Source: Pseudoxanthomonas sp. SL93 (lineage in GTDB: Bacteria > Pseudomonadota > Gammaproteobacteria > Xanthomonadales > Xanthomonadaceae). Taken from it: DNA of 64,000 nucleotides. Below the pieces are notes generated by a model, which saw only the letters and a list, made by a program, of their open reading frames with translations, searched no databases and was not told where the DNA came from. Shown here one piece after another: positions 8,311 to 16,181 of this stretch. How positions within the stretch are numbered: position 1 is the first letter of the stretch; each line of letters starts with the position of its first letter. The stretch lies in assembly GCF_026625825.1 (NCBI RefSeq), contig NZ_CP113065.1, positions 496,001 through 560,000 on the forward strand. The letters run 5' to 3'. The position numbers and the translations under genes were made by a program.

Positions 8311-8332
8311 CGTGGTGCGCGCGCGGTCAACA

Positions 8333-8399
8333 GGATAGGTTGGGCTGAGCCTGCGAAGCCCAACATCGGCGTGTCGGACGATGCGCGATGTTGGGCTTC
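8333..8399. repeat. Dispersed palindromic repeat (GCCCAACAT type)
   Basis: A 14-bp perfect inverted pair (8355-8368 with 8386-8399, core GCCCAACAT) lies just 3' of the YciI gene, with a third GTTGGGCT arm at about 8338-8346 that can pair with the first. It resembles the short palindromes scattered between genes in Xanthomonadaceae. Confidence 0.6.
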
Positions 8400-8463
8400 A
8401 CTTCGTCCAGCACAGGCGATGGCGCGTGTTCCGCCAGCTGCGCAACATGCGGCGGCGTCGCCC

Positions 8464-8892
8464 TCAGTCCTCGATGGCTTCCACGCCCTGTCGATCCAGT
8501 TCCGCCAGGCGATCGCGCATCGTCGTGAGCTGTTCGGGCGTGTGCCCGATCCAGCCGTGCACTTCGGCCACCACGCGCAGTGGATCGCGCGTCCGATATG
8601 ACCGGGTGGGATTGCCCGGGAAGCGCTGGTTGGTGAGGTTGGGATCGTCCTCGAACGGGCCGGTCGGTTCGACGATGTAGATGTGCCCGCGGCCTTCGCC
8701 GGCCGCAAGCTCTGCGCCCCATGTGGCGGCTTCCAGCATCGCGGTCAAGTAGACGTACCTGGCGATGCGGCGCTTGCCGAAGTTGGAGGTGCAGCCCGCG
8801 ACGATCAGGTCGCCGGGAGCCAGCTGGGCCTTGGTGCCGTGGTAATAGATCTCGGTATCGCGCATGGGGGTGTGGCTCTGGTGGCCTGCCAT
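8464..8892 (-). CDS. arr: NAD(+)--rifampin ADP-ribosyltransferase Arr
   Basis: 142 residues, the usual size of Arr. It transfers ADP-ribose from NAD to the ansa-chain hydroxyl of rifamycins and so inactivates them in the cytoplasm. The recognisable stretches are YYHGTKAQLAPGDLI (His-Gly-Thr substrate site), the YVYLTAMLEAATWGAELA core and the VEPTGPFEDDPNLTNQRFPG loop, followed by RDPLRVVAEV. All lie in order with no gap. Start at ATG 8892, or ATG 8865 (MRDTEIYYHG), which matches the typical N-terminus more closely. It sits singly with no mobile element near, so it looks like a resident chromosomal copy. Confidence 0.9.
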   Translation of the reverse strand: MAGHQSHTPMRDTEIYYHGTKAQLAPGDLIVAGCTSNFGKRRIARYVYLTAMLEAATWGAELAAGEGRGHIYIVEPTGPFEDDPNLTNQRFPGNPTRSYRTRDPLRVVAEVHGWIGHTPEQLTTMRDRLAELDRQGVEAIED

Positions 8893-9127
8893 ATCGACAG
8901 GCCGCCGATACTGCCGCCGGCGCCGGGCCTTGCCGCAAGCCCCCCGGCGTTATATAAATTGAGGGTGGGAGGCGCAGCGCGTCTCCCTTTTTTGTGCGTT
9001 TGGCTGATGACTGACACCCGGCATGCATGGTGCTACCGCGTCGCGAGGCTTGCCGGTCGTCCGTAAGCAATTGCAGTCTGACCCTTGGTTCCCCGACTGC
9101 TGTTCCGGGTCTTGCCCGGGTAACGGG

Positions 9128-10153
9128 CTACCGGGGCGGCGGTACCGAGATTCCCTCGTCCGTCTGCACGACCGGTTTCATGCTGCCGTCTGCGTTGTAC
9201 TGCAGATGCTCGACCGTGACCGCGCGCCGGCCGATCGCACCATGCTGGTCTCCGATCGCCAACGCGGCGTTATGCAGGAACAGGTACCAATTACCCTTGA
9301 ACTGGGCAATGCCCGGGTGGATGGTGAAGCTGTACTTGCCCGAGCCGGTCAGTTCGCCGCGGTAGGTCCAGGGGCCCTGGATCGACGGTGCGGTTGCATA
9401 CGAGACCTTCTCGTCACGATGCGCGGCGCGGTCGAGTGACGCGTAGGTGAGGTAGTACGTCGAACCGCGCTTGTGCAGCCATGGGCCTTCCTCGAAATGC
9501 GGCGGCGTGATTTCGGTGATGGGGCCGTCGATCTCGATCATGTTGGGCTTCAGCCTGGCGATGTAGCACTGGCGATTGCCCCAGGCGATCCAGGTGCTGC
9601 CGTCGTCATCGGTGAACACGGTCGGGTCGATGTCTTCCCAGCTGTGGGTTCCCTTGGGGGTCATCGCGTTGGTGATGAGTGCCGATCCTTTGGCATCGAC
9701 GAAGGGGCCGGTGGGGCTGTCCGACACGGCGACGGCGATGGCCTTGCCGGGATGCGTGTCGTCGTGTTCGACGGCGGCATAGAACCAGAACCTGCCGTCC
9801 TTCTCGATGGCTTGCGACGCCCACGCGTCGGCTTTCGCCCAGCGGAAGTCGGTCGCCTTCATGATGGGGCCGTGGTCAACCCAAGTGGCCATGTCCTTGG
9901 TCGAATAGACCCGCCAATCGCGCATGTTGAACATTTCGTCGCGCTGCGCTTCGTCATGGCCGACGTAGAGGTACAGCGTGTCGCCGACGACCAGCGGAGC
10001 GGGATCGGCGGTGAACCTGTCGCGGAACAGCGGATTTGCGCGGGGCGTGGGCGCCGCATCGTCCTGCGCACCGGCCGGTGCAGCGACCAACAACAGCGTC
10101 GCAAGCGCAAGGCAGCCTGCGAGGGTGAAGAGGCGACGGGATTTCACCTGCAT
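9128..10153 (-). CDS. Secreted glycoside hydrolase family 43 protein
   Basis: 341 residues with a signal peptide (cleavage near AGA-Q, residues 29-30). The five-bladed propeller signature residues are visible: Asp50 in RFTADPAPLV (general base), Asp176 in DIDPTVF (pKa modulator) and Glu222 in HFEEGPW (general acid). GH43 enzymes are arabinanases, arabinofuranosidases or xylosidases acting on plant cell-wall polysaccharide; the exact linkage cannot be read from sequence. ATG 10153 is chosen because the signal peptide starts there and AGGTGA-like purines precede it. No other polysaccharide-utilisation genes are adjacent. Confidence 0.85.
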   Translation of the reverse strand: MQVKSRRLFTLAGCLALATLLLVAAPAGAQDDAAPTPRANPLFRDRFTADPAPLVVGDTLYLYVGHDEAQRDEMFNMRDWRVYSTKDMATWVDHGPIMKATDFRWAKADAWASQAIEKDGRFWFYAAVEHDDTHPGKAIAVAVSDSPTGPFVDAKGSALITNAMTPKGTHSWEDIDPTVFTDDDGSTWIAWGNRQCYIARLKPNMIEIDGPITEITPPHFEEGPWLHKRGSTYYLTYASLDRAAHRDEKVSYATAPSIQGPWTYRGELTGSGKYSFTIHPGIAQFKGNWYLFLHNAALAIGDQHGAIGRRAVTVEHLQYNADGSMKPVVQTDEGISVPPPR

Positions 10154-10370
10154 GGTTGTTCTCCGGGAAGGCGCGAACGGGATGCCTGTTGGGCCGGGGC
10201 GAGTATAGGCGCGGATCCGGGCAGGAGCGGGATGGGCGCGAAATGGCACTCTGACTCTTGCTTTTTGAACCCATCCTACGGGCTGGATATGGAGCATGCC
10301 GATATCCGGCCGCGAAGTGTCCCAATACCGTCAGGGCGGATAGAATCAAATCACACTTTGGGGGGTGCGT

Positions 10371-11042
10371 ATGGTCGCTGATCGGGAAGAGCCAGAGCTT
10401 GACCAACTTCAAGTAAGTTTGGCTAAGCTGCGCGAGGAATATGCGAGGAACCGGAAGCGCGCGGAAGCCGAAGCGAAAAGGGCTCGTGAACGAGAACTTA
10501 GAAAGCAGCTTTATCTCGGTATTTTCGCAGTGTCTTTTGGAGTGTTGGGCCTAGGTTCTGCTCTGCTACCAGTAGGTAACTTGTCCGGCCTTGTCGGAAA
10601 GCAGAAACAGGAGGAGACTGAGCTAGTGCAGTCGGTAAAGACGTTGCATGAAAGAGTGGCCTTCATGGAAGGCCAGCTAAGAAACGCCAACGAGCGTTTC
10701 AAGGCTTTGGTTCAAACCTCAGATCTAAATTCAAAGACAGAGGTTGCAGATCTTAAGTCATCTCTTGCTGAGCTAGACGCGCGAATGGCGCGCATCGAGA
10801 GTGCGATATCTAATGAACCAGAGCGCGCTCTGACGGTGCCACTGCTGCGGAAGGATCTTGATTTTGCTGTTGAGAAGATCGAGATGAGCTCCTTGCAGAT
10901 CAATTCCATAGCGAACGGACTGGATAGTCTACAAAAGCTAATTCTTGGCGGCATGGGAGCTTTGCTAGTTGCAGGTCTCGGCTGGTTCTTGAATGCGTTG
11001 TATGAGCGCAAGAAGGCTAGGGACGCTACACCTACGGGCTAG
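10371..11042 (+). CDS. Coiled-coil protein with two membrane segments, unknown function
   Basis: 223 residues. A charged N-terminal helix (about 10-45, many Glu/Arg/Lys) leads to a hydrophobic segment (47-67, LYLGIFAVSFGVLGLGSALL). A long helical region predicted to form coiled coil follows (75-190, heptad-like, with KTLHERVAFMEGQL), then a second membrane segment near the C-terminus (LILGGMGALLVAGLGWFL). Codon use is clearly less GC-rich at third positions than in neighbours, suggesting transfer. An in-frame GTG at 10365 is an alternative start. No family recognised; the shape recalls membrane-anchored effectors or chain-length regulators, but nothing more can be said. Confidence 0.6.
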   Translation: MVADREEPELDQLQVSLAKLREEYARNRKRAEAEAKRARERELRKQLYLGIFAVSFGVLGLGSALLPVGNLSGLVGKQKQEETELVQSVKTLHERVAFMEGQLRNANERFKALVQTSDLNSKTEVADLKSSLAELDARMARIESAISNEPERALTVPLLRKDLDFAVEKIEMSSLQINSIANGLDSLQKLILGGMGALLVAGLGWFLNALYERKKARDATPTG

Positions 11043-11085
11043 TTCTCCGAAAATGGCACTCCGACCCCTATTTTCGCTCCGACCC

Positions 11086-11835
11086 CTATTTTCGAGGCGT
11101 GTACCAGCCATCCCATGTAAAGGTCTTCGAAACTTGTTGACCACACCTAGTAGCCCGCCACGTAGGGTCGTCCTGCTCGTAGGCGCAGAACACGCGCTTC
11201 AATTGACCGTCATGAATGTTCCAGAGCATGCGGAGGACGGGCTTCTGGCCAGATGCTGGTTGCTTCGGCCGCAGCTCAGTCATGTAGAGATCATGGCCAT
11301 CTTGTTCCAGGCGCAGAGTCCCCACAGTGACATTGGGGTCATCGCCATGCTTGGCTCCAGCGCGTCTGGAGTAACGCTGTTTGAAGTCGTTTAGAACGTG
11401 ATCGTTCATAGCGGCAATCACCTCTGGAGTGACGTTGGCATCACGCTTCTCAGGTGGAAGAATCTCGGCTGCTACCGTTACTTCAATCTTGGACGGAACG
11501 GTGTCTTCGATCGCTGCGCTGGTGTCTTTACCTGCGGCCTTGTTCTCGGAGTAGGCGACCCCAATAACGCTAACGCCTCCCAATACTGCGAAGACTATCC
11601 AGCCAAACAACGGCCGGAAAAGGGCAACTGCGACACTTGGAACCAATGAGATCAAGCTGAGTCCGAGTGCTGACGCATAGGTAAAAATGATCCCGATAAC
11701 ACCTGGTTCGATTCCAACGGAGCCGGTGAGAACACTTGTTGCGAAGTAGACCAGCCATGGGCCGATAAGAAGCAATGCCAGCACATGAAGCAGCCGGCCC
11801 GGCCACACCCTACGTGGTTGCGTCGTTGTTGCCAT
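11086..11835 (-). CDS. Membrane protein with a soluble C-terminal domain, unknown function
   Basis: 249 residues. Three hydrophobic segments lie in the first 100 residues (LLHVLALLLIGPWLVYF, VIGIIFTYASALGLSLISLV, PLFGWIVFAVLGGVSVIGVA). A soluble region of about 145 residues follows with a Cys pair near the end (RVFCAYEQ and ATRCGQQV) and a closing TWDGWYTPRK. The base composition is lower in GC than the flanks, like the convergent gene ending at 11042. The two genes converge with 43 bp between. Not recognised. Confidence 0.6.
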   Translation of the reverse strand: MATTTQPRRVWPGRLLHVLALLLIGPWLVYFATSVLTGSVGIEPGVIGIIFTYASALGLSLISLVPSVAVALFRPLFGWIVFAVLGGVSVIGVAYSENKAAGKDTSAAIEDTVPSKIEVTVAAEILPPEKRDANVTPEVIAAMNDHVLNDFKQRYSRRAGAKHGDDPNVTVGTLRLEQDGHDLYMTELRPKQPASGQKPVLRMLWNIHDGQLKRVFCAYEQDDPTWRATRCGQQVSKTFTWDGWYTPRK

Positions 11836-11927
11836 TGCGACCTCCCCGAGCCAGCGGTCTGCCGGCGGGCAAGACTATTGCAAGCATACCCCCAGTTGTC
11901 ACCTGGGCGCATGGGCTATATTCGTTA

Positions 11928-12090
11928 GCGCGTAGGATGGGTTGAGCGAAGCGATGCCCATCGTCATGGAGCTGACATTCCGCAATTGATGGGTATCGCC
12001 TGCGGCTCAATCCATCCTACGGGATGCTTGGGGCACACAAACGAAAAAACCCCGGAGGTCCGGGGTTTGAGCTTGGTGCCGAAGGTGGGA
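11928..12090. repeat. Left direct repeat: palindrome + terminator + tRNA-Leu 3' end copy
   Basis: 163 bp. In order: an inverted repeat (GCGTAGGATGGGTTGAGC to GGCTCAATCCATCCTAC, 11929-12020), the hairpin of the tRNA terminator (12047-12068), and a 17-nt copy of the tRNA-Leu 3' end (12074-12090). Similarity to the right copy stops abruptly after GGTGGGA. Confidence 0.85.
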
Positions 12091-12287
12091 TCCTGCGCCG
12101 CCGAGTGGGATGTCTCGTAACGCTTTGTTTGTAAAGAACAAATATAGGCGCTTTTTGCGACGGTTAGGGGGTTGGAACGTAATGGTTAAGGGAGTCCCAT
12201 GGGCGCTGATAGACTTTCCACACCTGCTAGACGGCGTGCGCGGTGGTCGCACGCGCTAGGACAGTTGGCTTGAGCGAAGGAGCGCCG

Positions 12288-13781
12288 ATGGGGGACCCCA
12301 ACAACCCGGTGAGACGAATCGCAAGCACGTTCGGCTTGAGAGAGTCCCTGACCCATATCTGGTTCTACGGAGTGCACATCGGGTATCGGTTTGGCCTGCC
12401 ATTCGAGTACCCCCATTCTAGAGACGGCCTTCATCAGCAGATCGGCAAATACCTGCAGGAGTTTCATCTTGATCTCCATGCTAGGGAAATCATCTTGTAT
12501 GGCGTTAAGAACTCTAGAGCGACTCGGAGTCTGCGGAACTGGCATGATTTAGCAAGTTTCCACAATGCCATCAATGATTTCTCCAACAAGATGTCGGGAG
12601 CTAAAGCCGATCTCTGGCTCACTCTGCATCGTCTAGGCCATCAGCAGGTACCGTACTTCGAGCGCGCAAACTCGGACTACATTGGGCGCCACTGGCTGCT
12701 CTTCCGCCAAGCTTCGATGGCAGGACTGCTTGAGAGCGCTTTCGGTCTGACGGCGTTCGAGTACATGCTCTTGGTGGCCGGGGTCTATACGGTCTATCTA
12801 CAGCGTCCTGAAGCGAATCTTGAGGTGGAACTTGGGTCACTAGGCCTACCACCAGCTGCACTGAAGGCTCGCATTGCCAGTCTTGCCTCAACCGCACAAG
12901 CCGTTCGTGACCGGTTGACAGCTGGTCATAGACTCGACACCAGTTGGGCCTACACGTTTAACCACCTAGTTGAGACCCCACTTCTACGCCTTCGTTCGGA
13001 TTCGCCGGATGCGTTGTTCTGTCCTAGACCGCCATTGGTCGTGAGGCGATTGCTCGCGGGCGCCTACTTCGATTTGGTGAGGACTGCCGGCTTTCCTAAA
13101 GCCTTTGGAGACGCGGTGGAGTCCGTTGTTGGAGAGCTACTGCAAAGAGTTGGGCCGGCACTGATGGTTGAGAAGCCCAATCCCTACACAACCGGAGGAG
13201 GAGTGAGACACGGTTCGGATTGGCGGGTTTCCGATGCCACCGGTCAAGTTTTTGTGGAGTGCAAGTCGGCGCGGATTCCTCTCCAGGCTCAGATCGCGCT
13301 TGTCCCAAACGATGTTGTCGCTGGAATGAGCCGGCTAGCTGCGGCTATCACACAGAACTATTCGAATATCTCTGACGCACTCGCTGGCAAAACGGATTGG
13401 CTTAACGATGGACGACCAGTCTTCTCGCTCGTGGTCACGCTCGAGGACTGGATACTCTTCAGCCCGCTGTCGTCTGACGCACTTGACAAGCAAGTCAGGG
13501 AAGGAGTTGCTGGAAAGGGTCTGCCAGCAGCACTGGTAGATCAGGTGCCGTACATTGTCGTGCCCGTTAACGATCTACCAGATCTTACGGATGCCATGAG
13601 CTTGCGTGGGTGTGGCCCACTACTGACAAAAAAATCGAGTAGTAAATACCGTCAGTATCAGATGGCGCCCTTCTTGAATGAAGTGGAGCCGGAACTCCAA
13701 GCAAAATCGGAGCCGTTCTTGGAAGAGAAGCGCGATCTTTTCGCAGAGTTTGAGCGGCGATTCAAACGCACTGGCCACTGA
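12288..13781 (+). CDS. Large protein with a PD-(D/E)XK-like nuclease signature; candidate defence gene
   Basis: 497 residues, no signal peptide or clear membrane span. The first 300 residues are mostly helical and unrecognised. A restriction-endonuclease-like core follows: helix DAVESVVGELLQRV, then strand GSDWRVSD with Asp311, then strand QVFVECKSARI with Glu324 and Lys326, the D-(x)12-ExK arrangement of PD-(D/E)XK enzymes. The C-terminus (FLEEKRDLFAEFERRFKR) is a charged helix. ATG 12288 has AAGGAG about six bases upstream. It is the only gene between two tRNA-containing repeats, and its base composition is less GC-rich than the core genome. A single-gene anti-phage or selfish nuclease function is my inference, not shown. 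Confidence 0.6.
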   Translation: MGDPNNPVRRIASTFGLRESLTHIWFYGVHIGYRFGLPFEYPHSRDGLHQQIGKYLQEFHLDLHAREIILYGVKNSRATRSLRNWHDLASFHNAINDFSNKMSGAKADLWLTLHRLGHQQVPYFERANSDYIGRHWLLFRQASMAGLLESAFGLTAFEYMLLVAGVYTVYLQRPEANLEVELGSLGLPPAALKARIASLASTAQAVRDRLTAGHRLDTSWAYTFNHLVETPLLRLRSDSPDALFCPRPPLVVRRLLAGAYFDLVRTAGFPKAFGDAVESVVGELLQRVGPALMVEKPNPYTTGGGVRHGSDWRVSDATGQVFVECKSARIPLQAQIALVPNDVVAGMSRLAAAITQNYSNISDALAGKTDWLNDGRPVFSLVVTLEDWILFSPLSSDALDKQVREGVAGKGLPAALVDQVPYIVVPVNDLPDLTDAMSLRGCGPLLTKKSSSKYRQYQMAPFLNEVEPELQAKSEPFLEEKRDLFAEFERRFKRTGH

Positions 13782-13829
13782 TTGCACATGCTAGCAAGAT
13801 GGAGCAGCCGATGTGGCAAGCTGAAGTTT

Positions 13830-13993
13830 GCGCGTAGGATGGGTTGAGCGAAGCGATACCCATCGTCATGGAGCTGACATTCCGCAATTGATGGGTATCG
13901 CCAGCGGCTCAACCCATCCTACGGAAATGCTCAGGGCACAGAAACGAAAAAACCCCGGAGGTCCGGGGTTTGATCTTGGTGCCGAAGGTGGGA
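13830..13993. repeat. Right direct repeat, overlapping the tRNA-Leu 3' end
   Basis: 164 bp, nearly identical to 11928-12090 (scattered substitutions, most between 13920 and 13942). Contains the same palindrome (13831-13924), the tRNA terminator (13947-13971) and the genuine tRNA 3' end (13977-13993). Confidence 0.85.
13947..13971 (-). terminator. Rho-independent terminator of tRNA-Leu
   Basis: On the minus strand the hairpin AAACCCCGG / CCGGGGTTT (13950-13958 with 13963-13971) is followed by a run of T residues (13952 down to 13947), five bases after the tRNA CCA. It is a textbook intrinsic terminator. The same hairpin is duplicated at 12047-12068 in the left repeat. Confidence 0.8.
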
Positions 13994-14062
13994 CTCGAAC
14001 CCACACGCTTTTAAGGGCGGCGGATTTTGAGTCCGCTGCGTCTACCATTCCGCCACTTCGGC
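13977..14062 (-). tRNA. tRNA-Leu (anticodon CAA)
   Basis: Minus strand. Acceptor arms GCCGAAG (from 14062) and CTTCGGC pair perfectly, with discriminator A and encoded CCA (13977-13979). The anticodon stem GCGGA/TCCGC encloses loop CTCAAAA, anticodon CAA, reading UUG codons. The long variable arm expected for a class II tRNA is present (GCCCTTAAAAGC region), and the T arm has GGTTCGAGTCC. The 3' 17 nt are duplicated about 1.9 kb away, marking an integration site. Confidence 0.95.
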
Positions 14063-14135
14063 GCGGATGCGGAGTATAGCCGACCCGGGCCGGGCACCGA
14101 CAGGGGCAGGGCATACAGCCCCGCCCATCGCGGCC

Positions 14136-14723
14136 TCAGACCACCTTGTCCGTGCCCAGCAGGCGCTCGCCGCGGCTCTGCCAGCCCTCGAAACTGCCGT
14201 CCTCTTCCGGCGTGAACACCCCACAGCGCACCATCGTGCGCTGGTACACGTGCAGGCTGACCGCGATGGCCTTGTCGCTGGGGTTGCGGATGGTGTGGTA
14301 CTCGTGCGGCGGGATCAGGCTGCCCGCCGAGCCCGTGCCGGCCTCGATGGTGCCCGCCGCCACGAAGCGGTAACGCTGCGCATCGTGCTCGGCCAGCTCG
14401 TACTGGGTGATCTCCAGACGACCGCGCCACACCCCCTCCACGCACCACATGCCCGAATGGTCATGGATCTTGGTGCCTTGGCCGGGGCCCCAGGTCATCG
14501 CGATGACGCTGTAGCCGTGCTCCGGACTGGTGTACAGCTCGCGGCGCGCGTAGTGATCGGCGATGGGTTCCAGCACGCAGCCGGGCAGCGAAACCTCTTC
14601 ATCGCAGATCAGCGCACACAACGACTTGCGCAGCGCATCGGTGACCGCGCGGTCGTCGCCCAGGGCAACAGCGGCGTCCAGCGAAGCAATCAGCTTGTCT
14701 GAACCGGGGAAATCGAGGGACAT
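14136..14723 (-). CDS. Cysteine dioxygenase family (thiol dioxygenase, cupin)
   Basis: 195 residues, cytosolic cupin. The mononuclear iron ligands are visible: His87 and His89 in KIHDHSGMW and a third His in IPPHEYHTI (140 or 143). The family oxidises a thiol (cysteine or 3-mercaptopropionate) to a sulfinate with O2. A Cys at 94 (MWCVEG) sits where mammalian CDO has its crosslinking Cys, but the partner Tyr cannot be assigned by eye. ATG 14723 is preferred over the upstream start at 14753. It lies between the tRNA-Leu and the MetX-like gene, suggesting a loose sulfur-amino-acid theme. Confidence 0.8.
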   Translation of the reverse strand: MSLDFPGSDKLIASLDAAVALGDDRAVTDALRKSLCALICDEEVSLPGCVLEPIADHYARRELYTSPEHGYSVIAMTWGPGQGTKIHDHSGMWCVEGVWRGRLEITQYELAEHDAQRYRFVAAGTIEAGTGSAGSLIPPHEYHTIRNPSDKAIAVSLHVYQRTMVRCGVFTPEEDGSFEGWQSRGERLLGTDKVV

Positions 14724-14912
14724 GGGACGGGCCCGGTGAAAGTGTGGGCCCATTTTAGCCGCTGCCGGCGGGCAGGGGGTCGTGCGCTGCGGGACGGCTT
14801 GCCGTTTCCCGCCCCGGCCGGGCGAAGCACGCCCGGCGTTCGAATGACCCGCGCGGCATGCCGCGCAGGCGGGTCATCCTCACCCCCGCTCGCAGGGAGA
14901 AGGGAAAACCGC

Positions 14913-16040
14913 TCAGATCGTCGCCAGGAAGTCGCCCACCGCCGGCCCGAAGCGCTCGAAGTCCACCAGGAACGCGTCATGCCCCTGCGGCGATGCCAGC
15001 GGCAGGAATTCCGCCTGCGCGCCCCCGGCGGCGAGACCCTCGGCGATCTGCTCCTGCTGCTGCAGCGGGAACAGGATGTCGGTGGCCGCGCCGATGGCCA
15101 GCGCACGCTGCACGCGGATGGTCGCCAGCCCCGCCAGCACGTCGCCGCCGGCCTGCTTGCCGTCGGCGTATTCGGCCAGGTCGAACCAGTCCATCGAGCG
15201 GCTGAGGTACAGGTAGCAGTTGGGGTCGAAGCGGCGCACGAAACGGCGCGCATGGCCTTCCAGGTAGCTCTCCACCTGGAACTCCAGGCCGAACGGATCC
15301 TCGTCCGGGCGATCGGACTCCAGGCGCACGCGACCGAAGCGGCCATCCCATTCCAGCGCCGAGCGGTAGGTGATCACGCCCAGCTTGCGCGCCATGCGCA
15401 TGCCCGATTCCGGATAGGTGTCGTCGTCGTACTGGCCGTGGTTCCAGTTCGGGTCCAGCCGGATCGCCTCGCGCTGCAGCGAACGGATGGCGATGGAGAA
15501 CGGCAGCGCCTGCGCGCTGCCGGAGATGTTGATGTGCGTGCGTGCCGCGCCCGGGTGCAGCAGCAGGAAGGCCAACGCGGTCATGCCGCCCATCGAGTTG
15601 CCGATGATGCAGGCCAGCTGCGCGATGCCCAGTCCGCGCACGACCTCGAACGCGGCATTGGCGCCGTCTTCCACCGAGAGTTCGGGGAAGTCGAGCCGGT
15701 ACAGCGTGCCGGTGGCGGGGTTGACCGACGCCGGGCCGGTCGAGCCCTTGCAGCTGCCCAGCGAGTTGACGCAGACCACGAACCAGCGGTCGGTGTCGAT
15801 GGGCTTGCCGGGGCCGACCATCGCCTCCCACCAGCCTTCCTCGCTGTTACCTTCATTGCGTGCGGCATGCGCATCCGGCGACAGCCCGGTGACGATCAGC
15901 ACCGCGTTGTCGCGCGCCGCGTTCAACGTGCCCCACGTTTCGTAGGCCACGCGCGCGCCGTGCAGCTCACCCCCGCGCTTCATGCGGAAGGGCGAGGGGA
16001 GAGGGTGGAAACGGGTGCCGGGGGGGATGAATTCGGTCAT
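14913..16040 (-). CDS. metX: MetX-family acyltransferase (homoserine or serine O-succinyltransferase)
   Basis: 375 residues, alpha/beta-hydrolase fold. The nucleophile is Ser149 in IIGNSMGGMTAL; the acid is likely in GAATDILFP and the His in SPQGHDAFLVDF near the C-terminus. MetX enzymes acylate L-homoserine for methionine synthesis. In Xanthomonadaceae, however, a MetX branch was reported to be an L-serine O-succinyltransferase feeding cysteine synthesis, and the GNSMGGMT nucleophile elbow (rather than GGSMGGMQ) fits that branch. The choice between the two is inference. ATG 16040 begins the conserved domain; upstream codons do not look like protein. A CTCACCCCC-type repeat follows the stop. 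Confidence 0.85.
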   Translation of the reverse strand: MTEFIPPGTRFHPLPSPFRMKRGGELHGARVAYETWGTLNAARDNAVLIVTGLSPDAHAARNEGNSEEGWWEAMVGPGKPIDTDRWFVVCVNSLGSCKGSTGPASVNPATGTLYRLDFPELSVEDGANAAFEVVRGLGIAQLACIIGNSMGGMTALAFLLLHPGAARTHINISGSAQALPFSIAIRSLQREAIRLDPNWNHGQYDDDTYPESGMRMARKLGVITYRSALEWDGRFGRVRLESDRPDEDPFGLEFQVESYLEGHARRFVRRFDPNCYLYLSRSMDWFDLAEYADGKQAGGDVLAGLATIRVQRALAIGAATDILFPLQQQEQIAEGLAAGGAQAEFLPLASPQGHDAFLVDFERFGPAVGDFLATI

Positions 16041-16181
16041 CGGCGCAGTGTAGGCAATGCGGCGGGGCGATGCCATTTCATGGATGCATCGCCATGTTGC
16101 GTGCAGACGCCGTGATGTGTGGCTCTCCCTCTCCCCGCGCGGAGGGAGAAGGGAGCTGGTTTGTTCGAACAAGAAAGCGCC

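Larger units (their letters stand above)
11928..13993. mobile_element. Small one-gene genomic island at the 3' end of tRNA-Leu
   Basis: Two nearly identical direct repeats (11928-12090 and 13830-13993) bracket about 1.7 kb carrying one large gene. Each repeat ends in the last 17 nt of the tRNA-Leu gene (12074-12090 and 13977-13993, TGGTGCCGAAGGTGGGA on the plus strand). Duplication of a tRNA 3' end around foreign-looking DNA is the classic footprint of site-specific integration. No integrase is encoded inside, so the segment is either a remnant or was mobilised in trans. Recombination between the repeats would delete the gene and leave tRNA-Leu intact. Confidence 0.65.

Noticed and set aside
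16041..16181. Possible SAM or SAH riboswitch upstream of the MetX-like gene
   Set aside because: I looked for the conserved stems and found only a CTCTCCC-type dispersed repeat and short GC stems.
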